A stretch of DNA of 64,000 nt from Apoderus coryli. Lineage: Eukaryota > Arthropoda > Insecta > Coleoptera > Attelabidae. The notes under the pieces were generated by a model. The model searched no databases. It had not been told where the DNA came from and worked only from the letters and a program-made list of their open reading frames with translations. Of this stretch, positions 1 to 11,425 are shown piece after piece; the first letter of the stretch is position 1, and every line of letters begins with the position of its first letter. The position numbers and the translations under genes are program-made. The stretch covers positions 8,060,001 to 8,124,000 of the forward strand of contig OU452201.1 in the NCBI GenBank assembly GCA_911728435.2. The letters run 5' to 3'.

Positions 1-3000
1 CTAGGATCTTGTGCTTAGAAACGTCTTGTCAGACACTGAAGAATAAGCTTGGCTTGTGGGGTAACCCATGATTTGTTCTTCCACAAATTGGGTCGTCATC
101 GCTATGAATCTTTTTGTTGTTGTTTTTCAGGCAGTTCGGAATATCTATAGTGAATAACACAATAAAACTGTTAATAGAATAATGAGAGCGTTCGTGATGT
201 TTGAACCCTAGCCATAAGATAAGAGTACACAGAATAGAAGATTGTTAATTTAAATTAAGACTACCTACTTTTGAAAGAAAGGCCCGGTATAAAATAAAAA
301 CTAAATACACAAAGTATCATGTCATTATTTACTTATTACGAAGTATCTACACTATTGTTGTATATTGAGAGAAACAAGCACAATATTGTTGAGATGATGG
401 ATAGCAGTATGATGTCAGAATTTATAAATAGAAATGGACGCACCATCGAATTTAAAAATTACATTTTCAAATAGAAATTAAATTAACAACCATGTAAATT
501 GTGGCTACTAAATAACTAATGTATTATTGTGTTGTCAGAGCATGTGAAATATTGCACACAAATAAAATTTTGTAACAATTTAAATATATTTTTTTGTCAG
601 CTTAACGTGTTTATGTTTTAGCACATTGAAATTTTAATAGTACTGACTTTGCCATAGCTTTCCCCTTTTTCCGACAAGAACAAGCCCGTGAACTATAGAG
701 CTGTACTATATATTATGTAAAAGGGGACTTTCTATTTCATGAATTCTTTTTTGATGAATAGCCTATGGCCTGACCTGACCAGTCAGCAGTGATGGGCTGA
801 ATGAAAGCTCTCTGACTATTAATACAAAAACTTTGCACGAAATACAATGTCCCCTTCTTTCTTTAAAAACGTTTAAAACTGTACTAAAATCAAACAATAT
901 CTTTCTCAAACAAACAAGATTTTTTCAACCGTTAAAAAAAATAAATTAAATAAATATTATGCTTACTATGTAGAACAAAAATGTTTAAAACTATTAAACT
1001 ATAGTATAGCTTTCTAAAATGAAATATAAGCAAAATTATAATACAATAATCTCGGACGTTGAGAGAAAAGAATTTGTCTTGGAATAAAAAATTCGAGAAA
1101 AAATGTTTCAAAAATAAAAAACAAAATTCACCTGACATAGAATTTCTTTCATCAGAGTTGAAAATGTTTCCGAAGTGGCATTTGTTACAGACAATGTGGC
1201 TAATACTTGCAGTAATCTAAGGGTACATATTTGGATAAAGTTCTGAATTGCAGATCCGTAAAGCTTAAAGCCAGTTTAAGGGTTTTTTTTTTCCAGCGCT
1301 ACTATTCCCAAATTTTTCAGTTCTCTGAACGCCGCGCCATTAAGCTTAATCATTATGTCGGTGTAGGACAAAAATTAAAATTACGTAAACTTTCGCCAAA
1401 GTTTCATTTATTCTACATAAACTTCAATTTCATCCATCCCTTAGTTTATGTTAAGGACATAATTCAACAAAGCTGATGAGTTTTCTATACAGGGTAATTC
1501 CAAAAGTTGAATCTATATTTCTATCTTTTTTTTTATTCATAGTGATATCAGGAAACTAGGACTGTTGGAACTAAATTAAATAAGTAAATTATAAAAAACT
1601 GGTTTTAAATCAAAATTATTTCAATTCAAATGTATTAGAATATTGTCAATTTAATGTTTTTTATGTAACATGTGGTCAAATGTTGCACGAGCTGTTACAT
1701 TGGATAATTATTATCGACCTTTTGTAAGATTGATGGATATAGGTATGTTCAAGACACTCCCATTTTGACTAAGTGTGGCAACAACATAAACACTATTATA
1801 CAGGTTGCTAGGTAACAAAAGATATCGATATTTCTAAGTTCTCTATATTTCACTATAAAAAAGATCGGAAGTACCAACACAATGTCCAAACGAATGGCGT
1901 CATTTACAAATCCCCAACGCAAAAAAGTTTAGTATTAACTCTTCAGTATTTAGTTTAGGTATTTTTGTTTCACTCGCACCATATATAATGTTGCACGGAC
2001 ACACCTTATTTTTAGGTAACTGTAAACCTGCTACTGCTTAAATAAAAATACATAATATTATTTACTCGTAAATTTAAGTATTACACAATAGCATCTTATT
2101 CAGTCAAAGCCAACATAAACAATTTCACAGAGTAAAGCGCATACGGTTGTATTTTTCAAATTCAATCAAATACGAGGAAATATTGATCAATATAATTTGC
2201 ATATAAAAATAGCTTGAAATTCAAATTTTCATTAGGCGTTGAGTAAAACTTTGTTTCAGTTTGATAATTTTCTAAAAATATTAAAAAACATTTTCAAGTG
2301 AAATTTAAATATTTATTACATCGACATGGTTATTACGCAAAGGAATATTTAGTGCCCAAGGTCTGTCTGCCAAAAATATGTTATATATTATGCGTTACTA
2401 AACGTAAATAGCTTTTCACAATTTCTACCAGGGTAATATAAGAAGTAACAGATTTTATGCTAGTACAAGTATCTTGGTAATATAATATTTTTCAAACATA
2501 CAATTGCGATGATATTTGTCACTTTAAAATATCTACTACATTGAAAAATGTATGCAAAATCACAAACATTTATTACATTTCATATTACCTTGGTATATAA
2601 ATCCGATATTAAGTAGTAGTTGGAATAATATTACGAGGGATGCTAAATAGATTTTGAAATAAAGAAGTAAAAATAAATAATTGTTATCGAAAATCTTTTT
2701 CAAAAATAAAGATTAATACACTTTTGTATGCGTTTATTATTTCGAACGAAGTAGTTTTAAAATATTTAATGCGCAACATATTTTTGATGAAAAGTCATAG
2801 AAGGTTAAATTAGGGTTGTATGACGACTCATGATTTCAATGTTTTAAGCGATCAAAATCATTTGTTTGAGGCGATGCGCGAGAGCTAGCATTGTCATGCT
2901 GGAGAATGACTCTTTTTGAAAGACACATACAGTCGACTGCTGCTTAGGCTCCTATGCTCGAATCTGTGAATATTTGCATAAGTCACACGGCTATTTTTCA

Positions 3001-5200
3001 GTTGCTCAGTAAATATAATTATAAATAAACTAAATAAAATGAAATTAAAACTATAATAACAAACTGATGTCCGCTATTATTAGATTTAACATGTTTTAAT
3101 AGATTTACCATATCTCAAAATTTATCTAGCATGCCTTGTTTTACTTCATTATTGTTAAACAAAACACATTGTCACGCAGAAAATAGGGAGTTTTTTCATA
3201 ACATTGTTCAAAAATTAAAAGATTTTTTGCTGTCAATTGAAATTACTATTACTAATTTGCAATTTCTGGTAGTTATTTTACCATTTATCACTAAGAATAA
3301 TGAAGTATATTAATAGCTTGTTAATATTTGATATTAATACAAACATTTCTAACAAGATGCTTTTCTTTTTTTTTAACTTTGCATGTCTTACGAATCTGAG
3401 GTAATTAAGGAAGGAAAAAATACTTCAACATCGTCAAGGTTTGTATACAACATTAAAGCATACTACTACCTACTACTAAAATAGGTAACTTTTTAGCAAT
3501 TTATTTACCATTTTAGTGTTTAATTTTAATTAGCTAAATATTTGCCAATGTACATAATATAGTCTTTCCTATGTAGCGTTGTCCTTGTCAGTGACTGGTA
3601 TACTTACACTACGTGTCGTACGATACTCTTTATTGAAATCTTCCATAGGCAATAAAAATAATCATGTTCCGTGTCTGTTTGTTTCTGTACTTAAGTGTTT
3701 AAACAATTATTTTACATTCAAAATATAATTTTAATGACCTTTGAACAATGTTTAATACAACATTTTTTTATGATCACACTTTTTAAGAAGGTGCTATCTA
3801 AATACTAATTTTTTCAATAAGCTATTATTTGGTTATCACTTATCACATTTCTTAAAAAATCCATATGACAATTCCACTTCTTCTAACATATGTCATAAAA
3901 TATAAATTTCAAAAATGTAGAAAAGTTTTTAAAACATATACCTACTGGAACAAAGCCAAGTAATATTGGTACTGCGATGTCAAAATTCTAAACAAATTTG
4001 GAGCTGTTTTAGCGTTGGATTGTTAAAAACTTTGATTTTGAGATTTTTCTGCAATTATAATAAAAACAAAACACTTCTTTGACGTTTTGGTGGACATCTA
4101 ACCACTGATGCCAGTCTATTTACATTAATTTAAATTTAGGTGAACATGAACTTCTACAGGCTCACTTCTCTTAACATGATTCTCACTGTTTTTTTTTTTT
4201 GTATTTGCTATGTATTTCTTTATTTAAACAACGGAATAAACAAATTATTATCTATAATATAATTTGAGTTTTGTAAAAGTTACGAGAGATAAATTGAAGT
4301 TGATCGAAAACATTTTATTTACAATATTAAATTTTTTTTTTCAAAAAGTGTTACCGCCAAACCGAGTACTAAATTTTATAGCCTCTCTTCATACAACCAG
4401 CTCAGTTTTTATTTTATCAATAATTTACAAAACTAGTGGAACAGAATAAGTATAGCATTTTGTTAAATTTCACTAGTAATTTCTTTTTTACATCTCTTAA
4501 AAAGCTATTGTCAGCTTGTAGATGTTTTCCCGCAAGAATTATTCTTTAAGTACTGTACACTGGTAATCATAATATCTTCAACAAAGAAAAAAGGTTTCAA
4601 CGCGTATTTTTAATTTGATTTATCGAGATTTACTTTTGATCTAAACCTAATAATACACTAATGTTAGGAGCAAGCATTGTAGTTGTATTTCGTTTGGTTT
4701 ATAGTGGCCACAATTTAATTACTCACTATTGAGATCTTTGTGGAAGTTTGGGTGAATTAGTTGTCTTTTTGATATTCATTTAGAAACCACTTTTAAATTA
4801 GTAATAATTATGTAATAAATTACGATTTTAATTTTGGTTTATTAATAATCTTTTAATATTTAAATGTTGGTGTAAAATTTTTAATTAAAAAAGCCTATTT
4901 TATCTAGAATCATGTTTTAAATATACAATCCTTATCAGTCATTGATTTTGATCCAAACTGATAAAAGTAATTAGTTGTCAATTAGTTATTTACTAAAAGT
5001 CGACTGTCAAACAAAAAGTAATTTTAATATTTAAAATAGACCGCTTAACGATAGAGCAATAATTACCCTAAGCATTGTATATTAACTGATTTACTTTAGA
5101 GTTTCAAAATTCCCAATGGTGAGCAATTAAATTTTTGTTAACTAACTCCAGAAAACGTAAATAGCGTGAATTGTTTTTAATAGTTTTTACTATTTTTTAG
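1..5200. other. Gene-free stretch, probably intron upstream of the HspB8-like gene
   Basis: AT-rich sequence with no coding exon I can support on either strand. The first visible exon of the small heat-shock gene (5201) begins with a splice acceptor and the third base of a split codon, so its 5' exons lie further left; this stretch is therefore most simply intron. I looked for the expected charged N-terminal exon of this family here and did not find it. The only recognisable item is a mariner scrap near 2830-2925. Confidence 0.5.
2828..2925 (-). mobile_element. Short mariner transposase scrap
   Basis: Read on the minus strand, about 90 bases encode VILQHDNA followed by a sequence ending in FDRLKH and a stop. 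This matches the stretch around the second catalytic Asp (HDNARPH) of mariner-family transposases and the segment after it. Nothing else of the element is recognisable on either side, so this is a very old or truncated remnant. The call rests on one short motif. Confidence 0.4.
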
Positions 5201-5789
5201 CACTACAACTTCATCAAATACCTCCGGTTCTGATTTGGCACATAGAGCGCCCTCAAATGAGATGCGTACATGGTATGATGATTTAAACTCACCGTTGATT
5301 CAATCAGATGGCAACGATAAAAGTTTGAAATTGAGATTTGATGTCAGCCAATATGCACCTGAAGAAATTGTCGTTAAAACTGTTGATAACAAACTACTGG
5401 TACGTGTATTAAATAAATTATCTGCCCTAATATGAACGAGGGTTCTCATCAGCATATTTCGACACATACATTATAAATAAATTCTAGTATTCTCGACGAA
5501 TTTAAAGATAACTTTTGACCTAATTTCCTGCTACCCTTTATTATGCCTAAATATAATGGAAGCATCTAGCTAATTTTATTATCATGTCATTTTTTAGGTG
5601 CACGCAAAACATGAGGAGAAAACAGAATCAAAATCTGTGTACAGAGAGTACAACAGGGAATTCCTGCTACCCAAAGGCACGAATCCTGAACATATTAAGA
5701 GCTCATTGAGCAAAGATGGTGTTTTGACAGTTGAAGCTCCACTACCCGCCATCACTTCCGGAGAAAAATTGATTCCAATCCAACATTAA
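5201..5789 (+). CDS. HspB8: Small heat-shock protein, HspB8/CG14207-like, 3' two exons
   Basis: Two exons, 5201-5399 and 5598-5789, with acceptor tattttttag, donor CTG|GTACGT and a second acceptor ttttttag; stop TAA at 5787-5789. The joined frame gives 129 residues: a Ser/Thr-rich linker, then an alpha-crystallin domain from about residue 38 (SPLIQ, LRFDVSQYAPEEIVVKTVD, LLVHAKHEEK, SVYREYNREFLLPKG, SLSKDGVLTVEAPLP). From family knowledge this is the insect CG14207/HspB8 type of small heat-shock protein, an ATP-independent holdase that works with BAG3-type co-chaperones; it is not the lethal(2)essential-for-life type. The protein ends in IPIQH, close to the usual C-terminus. The first codon is split (phase 2), so the N-terminal exons lie to the left of the window. 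An ATTAAA at 5800-5805 is a weak poly(A) candidate. Confidence 0.9.
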
Positions 5790-6145
5790 ATGGAAATATA
5801 TTAAAGAATACTAAAATACACTGTTATTTCGCCATCATTATGTCATCTACTTTTTGTATCAAGATCATTAATTAAGTTATCCTAAATTATAATTGATAAT
5901 ACTAATTGATTTTGTTAATATTGTAATAATTTATTTTTGAAATCGTATGTTCAATAACATATTTATCTAAAAGCAATGTATATTGTTTGAAAAATATTTT
6001 TAGTTTACCTTTTTTGACAGCTTTGGATGTTGTAATCGTAGTTGGAAAGAGACGAAAAATTCATTATTGTATTTCTTTTTAATTTATTATATTATCATAT
6101 AAAGAATAATAATAATGTATTTAAAAACAGAAGATATATTTTTGA
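5790..6145. other. Convergent intergenic spacer
   Basis: AT-rich sequence between the HspB8-like stop codon and the poly(A) signal of Gasz. It should hold the 3' UTR of the + strand gene and possibly overlap of the two 3' ends. I see no ORF or element in it. Confidence 0.6.
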
Positions 6146-6151
6146 TTTATT
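6146..6151 (-). terminator. Poly(A) signal of Gasz
   Basis: AATAAA on the minus strand, 83 bases past the Gasz stop codon (6234). It is the first canonical hexamer downstream of the gene. Confidence 0.5.
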
Positions 6152-6233
6152 CCAAACCTTGACTAAAACGAAAAAGACTTGACTTAAATACCTGTAGTGG
6201 CTCTTCAATATGTCCGCCTTGGTGGTGGTTTGG

Positions 6234-9200
6234 TCATATAATGTAGTACTTATGGCGTAGTTGAAAAAATAGAGCTATGGATATAAGTGACGCTGATCCA
6301 ATTAATTTTCTCCATGGTATTTTACTTCGTATTGAATTCTTATTGATTATATCTACATCTGATGTTAACTTATCCCACTAAAAACATCTTTAATTAAAAA
6401 GCTATACGATCAAAACCAACGAATTTTTGATTCCTCATTTAATAATAAGCATTTTATAAACTACGAGGCATGTTTTTTAAGTAAGTACCGTTTTGGAATT
6501 AAAAAAAGACGTGCAAAGATATCGCAATAATTTTATTTTTACATGAAAGCCTGTACCTTAATCTACTTTTCTACATAATTTCCGTGAATATTGAGGCAGT
6601 TGTCATAACGTGGCACCAGTTTTGGAATACCCTCCTCATAAAATTCTGCCGCCTGACTTGTTAACCACTGTATCACAAATGTCTTGACTTCGTTATCGTC
6701 TTGAAGACGCTGACCACCCAGGTGTTTCTTCAAGTGCAGGAACAAATGGTAGTCGCTGGGCGCCAGATCAGGGCTGTATGGAGGATGATCTAGAATTTCC
6801 CATTTAAAAGATTTGATGAGATCTTTGGTCCGATTAGCCACATGTGGACGGGCATTGTCATGCAGCAAAACGATACCCTTACTCAACTTGCCACGTCTTT
6901 TGTTCTGGATTGCACGACGCAGATTGTTCAATGTCTCACAATAAGACGCTGCATTGATTGTCTCATTACGAGGCAGAAACTCCACTAGCAATACTCATTT
7001 TCTGTCCCAAAAAACTGTGCACATGATTTTCCGGGCAGAAATTGTTTGCTTAAACTTCACTCTTTTGGGTGATGATGAATGTCGCCATTCCATGGATTGT
7101 TGTTTCGATTCTGGTGTGACGTAGGCCACCCATGTTTCGTCACCAGTAACAATTTGGTCTAAAAAATCTTCACCTTCATTGTGGTACCGCTCAAGGAAAG
7201 TCAATGCACTGCCTAAACGTTGGGTTTTGTGCAAATCCGTCAACATTTTTGGAACCCAACGTGAACACAATTTTCGGTAATTCAAGTTCTCGTTCACAAT
7301 GCGATACAAAACACAACGAGAATATTGAGGAAAGCAGTCGCACATTGATGAAATTGTAAAGCGTCTGTTTTCTCTCACCTTTTCCTCCTGCACCAAATCT
7401 TCATTAACTACCGAAGGACGCCCACTCCGTTCTTCATCATGCACATTTGTGCGGCCATCTTTAAATGCTCTCACCCATTTCTTTACCATTCCATCACTCA
7501 TAATGTTTTGTCCGTAAACTTCACAGATCTCACGATGAATATCGATCGGTTTTACGCCTTTAGCACTAAGAAATCTTATAACAGCCCGTACTTCACAATC
7601 GGCAGGACTCACGATTGTCGGAGGCATCTTAAACACTCAGTAAACAACGTATACAATGAGGAATCAGACTGTAATGGCGTCAGTGCGTAGACAAGAGATG
7701 TAGGTAACCAGCGCGCATGCGCGGAACGCCGACCGTAGCGCTGCGGCGGTGGAATCGCAAAACGGTACTTACTAAAAAAACGTGCCTCGTATGTTTTAAT
7801 AAATTACTAACATCCATTGTTTTTCGATGTAACTTATCAACAACAATCTGGCACGATCGAATTTTGAGTCTAATACTATCAATATTTTGTTGAATCAATG
7901 TCAGTTCCTTCTTCTTAGCAGCATTAGATTCATTAAAATATTTTTGGATAAATCTTAAGCTAGCTTCCATGGCAATTACTTGTTTAATCGCTGTAAATAT
8001 TTGTGTAGCGACATCTACGTTACTAAAACAGAACTGGTTACAGTGTTGCCATCTTCATGCATATCAAAAAATCTAAATTACCTGTATACTTCATTGAGAG
8101 GTATGTGGTGTATGGATTTGGGACTGTACATCTGTTTGTGAAAGCGGTATAATCCGTTTAATAGGCGTCTACGTTGATAAGGGAACGAAATATCTAACTT
8201 TTTTAGGTCCTCATCCGAAGACGATAAAAAATCGTGCAATTTAACGTTTTTTTCATGAAATATCTTAATTAAATGTTCACATTTTACTGCTGTAAGTATG
8301 TTGAATATGTCGGTTGCAAAGGCAGGCCTAGCTTGAAGTATATAAAACAAGATTGAATTTACAAAATGTTAAAGATACAATTCATACCTTTGTCCGTCAT
8401 TTAGGCCAAGAAAGTTTTCCTCAAAACTGATGCAGTTGTCGTTAATTATATTTTCGAATATTTCGGTTTCGTCAGATGGAAATAAATTTATTATACTTTG
8501 TATACCCAAAATTCTAGCCAATTCTAATGGAGTATTGCCTCGCACGTCTACACTATTGATGTCGAAATTGTTATCAATCAAGAATTTCACTACTTCTGGA
8601 TTGTTGGATGTTACAGCCCAGAACAATGCCTTGGAAGCATATTTTACATAGATTGTATTAATGCAATGCAATAGTATATACTTACGGACCAATTCTGGTT
8701 GTCTTTGGCATTTTGATCACTTAAAGAAAGTAAATATTTAACCGCATCTAAATTTCCATTGCCACAAGCGAACATTAACGCGTTAATTCGTTTTCTATTG
8801 ACATAAGTCACACTTGATCCATGAGTAACTAGCAACTTTATTATGTCTAAAGATTTATCGAAGGATCGTTTGTAGTTTGGACAACTACTAGCCATCATCA
8901 GAGCTGTTTTGTCATCTAAGAAAAAATAAATTTATGAATATCTACTACTAGGTGCCTATTCTATTAATTTTTGTTTACCAATTTGGCTATTAACATCTGC
9001 TCCATGTTCGATCAGAATCTTAATCATCTCATCATTTCCATTAGTTGCAACTAGTAAAATCGGCTTCCAACCATTCTCCAGTTCCATATTAACATCGTAT
9101 CCTTTAGAAAGCAATTCTTTAACATTTTCTATGTTATTATGACATAGTGCATTATAATATTGTTTAATTTCTTGCTGCTTTTTCTCTGTTTCAGTTAACA

Positions 9201-10133
9201 GTGGTTCAGATTTAATTGTTCTTATTTGTCGCTGGAAGAGTAAAAAACAAAATCAACAAACACTTATGATTGAAATTTGCGCAAAATTTAAAAATTCAGC
9301 ATCACATCTAAACGTGAATAGATATATTTATACTGTTGAGTACACAATTATTGCCTTTCAATCAATTTTATTTTATTCCTCCCATGGCTGAAAGCAATCC
9401 CTACTTGAGACAATATACTGGCTGATCTTCCAAGTCAAAATATGATATCTTATGTACAAATTTAATAATATAATTCAATGGTTTCTATATAAAATCTGCG
9501 GAATAAGTTGTTATGAGTTATGACCTAACATAAACTAGGATATAATCTAGAGTATGATTAACATACTTACTTATCTAAGGATATTAAGGTTAATGAGGAA
9601 AAATTGTACCTACCTATTTCCATTGTTAATGATTTATAATAGACAAGTTTCAGTTTCGACCTCAGTCAAAGCCAAATCACACATCAAAAAGAATTGTTTC
9701 TGATAAACTAATAAAACAATGGTCTGATTGATTTGTTATAAAATAAATTATATCAATGGAGAAATCAATCAAAAAGAAAGGAAAAACCTAAATACCTACC
9801 TAAAAAGAAGTTAAAAATGTTTTATTAATTAAGTATAAACAAATAATTTTTGAAAAAATCCAGTTTCAATGTGTGGATTGAATTATATTACTGATGATGA
9901 ACTTAGCTGAGATCGAAACAAGTTTACTTAATATAAATTGATAAGGCCAAAAATGCATTCAAATTTACTGGAGAGTAGTGTTTTTTTCTCTCATTAAATT
10001 GAGACTACAGATTCTAAGGAAAACTGACTAGTAGGTAGTTTCCAAATATACCAAATTTACTTACTTTGAAAACATCATAATCGCAGTCATCGGAATCATA
10101 ATCGCTACTTGATAATTCTGGACAATGTAACAT
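6234..10133 (-). CDS. Gasz: Gasz: ankyrin-repeat, SAM and tail-anchor protein of the piRNA pathway
   Basis: Seven exons with matching phases: 10065-10133, 8979-9231, 8686-8915, 8388-8629, 8082-8327, 7812-8022 and 6234-6377, giving 464 residues, close to the 460-475 of fly and mouse orthologues. ATG at 10133 opens an acidic N-terminus (MLHCPELSSSDYDSDDCDYD). Ankyrin repeats fill about residues 40-230 (ENVKELLSKGYDVN, MIKILIEHGADVN, VVKFLIDNNFDIN, GNTPLELA), a SAM domain about 268-335, then a charged helical stretch. The last exon carries a hydrophobic tail (LIGSASLISIALFFQL, about 442-457) followed by RHKYYII. Known role: GASZ/ASZ1 sits in the mitochondrial outer membrane and helps assemble the nuage for piRNA processing. 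Intron 6 (6378-7811) contains a mariner element. The exact donor of exon 6 (GAT|GTTAGT) is inferred. Confidence 0.88.
6474..7789 (-). mobile_element. Mariner element, copy 1, inside Gasz intron 6
   Basis: A 1316-bp DD34D mariner flanked by TA at both ends, with terminal repeats starting CGAGGCATG/CGAGGCACG. The transposase reads on the minus strand from about 7636, in the same direction as Gasz. It begins [16 protein letters not shown] and shows a helix-turn-helix N-terminus, [15 protein letters not shown] and [14 protein letters not shown]. An in-frame TGA at 6995-6997 (GGA in the other copy) interrupts it, and a two-codon deletion lies after DLVQ, so it is unlikely to make active enzyme. 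The target is intronic, 20 bases inside the splice donor. The otherwise near-identical copy at 42719-44050 suggests recent activity. Confidence 0.93.
9885..9932 (+). ncRNA. Degenerate hammerhead-like motif in Gasz intron 1
   Basis: CTGATGA at 9891-9897 is followed by a weak hairpin and then GAAAC with an AAGT continuation, resembling the hammerhead core order CUGANGA - stem II - GAAAC - short stem III. Stem I has only two or three pairs. This is the weakest of four such motifs in the window and may be chance. Its strand is opposite to Gasz. Confidence 0.2.
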
Positions 10134-10320
10134 ATTTGTAATTTAAATTTAATATTGACTTCATTAAATTTATAATTATTTCTGTTTAGAAAAAACAGTT
10201 AACCAGTGTTACTACTTACTACAAATTTAAAATTTTGTTTCGTAAGGCGTGAGGTTAGTAAACATCATACAAACATTTTATAAAACCTATTTGATAGAGA
10301 GGATTTGATTCATTTAAAAA
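10134..10320. promoter_or_regulatory. 187-bp divergent promoter region
   Basis: Spacer between the start codons of Gasz (minus strand, ATG at 10133) and the short membrane-peptide ORF (plus strand, ATG at 10321). Both transcripts must start within or close to it, so a shared bidirectional promoter is likely. I see no convincing TATA box; the assignment rests on geometry alone. Confidence 0.4.
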
Positions 10321-10511
10321 ATGTCATCACCGGGCGGGATTTCTTTTGACACTGGAGTTCCACATCTAATAGGTTGGTTCCAAATTATTTTCTATAGCAT
10401 TGCTATTGCCTTCATAAGGACAATCGTTATGGCAAGGTAATTAAAAGTAAACATATTTGAGTTTTTGAAAACCATATTTTTTGTTTTCATAGATTCATTG
10501 TATGGGTTTGA
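10321..10511 (+). CDS. Candidate 44-residue single-pass membrane peptide, two exons
   Basis: ATG at 10321 opens MSSPGGISFDTGVPHLIGWF, then a hydrophobic stretch (QIIFYSIAIAFI), then RTIVMA. The first exon ends at 10436 with AAG|GTAATT. A 56-base intron with acceptor tttttgttttcatag leads to a second exon (10493-10511) that adds RFIVWV and stops at TGA, giving 44 residues. Without splicing the frame stops at once (MAR*, 39 residues), so the two forms differ only at the C-terminus. One membrane helix of about 17-20 residues is predicted, with a basic C-terminal side. I do not recognise the family. Its position head-to-head with Gasz and the clean splice sites are the main evidence that it is a gene; a chance ORF cannot be excluded. 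Confidence 0.45.
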
Positions 10512-10582
10512 TTAGAGATTGTGTATTTATTCCTCATGCTAATCTCATTATAGGCAACCATAAATACTTATTTGCTGTAATT

Positions 10583-10957
10583 AGTGTTTATTATAATATA
10601 GTGTGTCAGCGCTTGGTTAGTACATGTCAACTAACAACAGATGGCGTTATCATATACCAGAAATTTATTAATGAACGACTGAAGTTGATAACGCCGTCTG
10701 TTGTTAGATGATGGAACTAACCAAGCGCTGACACACTATATTATAGTGTACAATACACGGCAATAATAGCACAGCCATTGTGTTTATTATAATATAGTGT
10801 GTCAGCGCTTGGTTAGTACCATCATCTAACAACAGAGGGCGTTATCAACTTCAGTCGTTCATTAATAAATTTCTGGTATCTGATAGCGCCATCTGTTGTT
10901 AGTTGACAGGTACTAACCAAGCGCTGACACACTATATTATAATAAACACAATGGCAC
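10583..10957. repeat. Two copies of one palindromic MITE in inverted tandem
   Basis: Two imperfect palindromes, 10583-10745 and 10772-10957, share ends reading TTTATTATAATATAGTGTGT and a stem containing CAGCGCTTGGTTAGT. The loop of the second is the reverse complement of the loop of the first (CCAGAAATTTATTAATGAAC against GTTCATTAATAAATTTCTGG). They are therefore the same element inserted twice in opposite orientation. No coding capacity. Confidence 0.8.
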
Positions 10958-11377
10958 AGCTAATACACACAATGCTGTGATACGAGTAATAGTGTTGAAA
11001 AATTGTGAAAGTCTCATATTGATATTCGGATTATATGTAATCTGCATCGGAATACTTACTCATGTTTTAAATCCCACGAACTTACCAATTACTTTAATTT
11101 TGATTAAATATCTCACTCAGTTTCGTTATGTAAGTGAGTTGAGCGGTAGGTGATCATGTCACGTCAGCTGAGCTGATTTGAGCTATGTAGAACCATAACT
11201 CCTAAATTGTACATTAAAAAACAATTTACCTAATAGTCATTAATTAAAAATAAACACAATTTTTAAAAGACAAAAATTTAATTTCGATAAAATAATTGTT
11301 CCAGATAAGGACTTATTTGTTAAGGTTTCGTTGTATGTATTACCACAGTATTAATAAATAAAAGAGTAATTTATTCT

Positions 11378-11425
11378 GAGTCTCCGGTTGCGAGGCGTCA
11401 TGCGCATCTCGTTGCGCATACCGCC
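11378..11425. other. CpG-dense patch
   Basis: About 45 bases contain seven CpG dinucleotides (CGGTTGCGAGGCGTCATGCG and on to GCGCATACCGCC) within DNA that is otherwise strongly AT-rich. It could be a promoter core of an unseen transcript or part of an unrecognised element. No ORF starts close by. Confidence 0.25.

Noticed and set aside
7680..7811. Gasz coding sequence running on into the mariner, giving a fused C-terminus
   Set aside because: A good splice donor (GAT|GTTAGT) precedes this stretch, and a separate exon at 6234-6377 in the right phase encodes the expected membrane anchor. The run-on is kept only as a possible retained-intron form.
8329..8333. Alternative acceptor for Gasz exon 5 four bases upstream (CAAG|CTAG)
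   Set aside because: It breaks the reading frame from exon 4; the acceptor ending at 8328 keeps the frame (GQR-PAFATD).
9641..9675. Minus-strand CTGAGGTCGAAAC as another hammerhead
   Set aside because: Core is CTGAGGT and there is no stem II; kept only as the inverted partner of 9885-9932.
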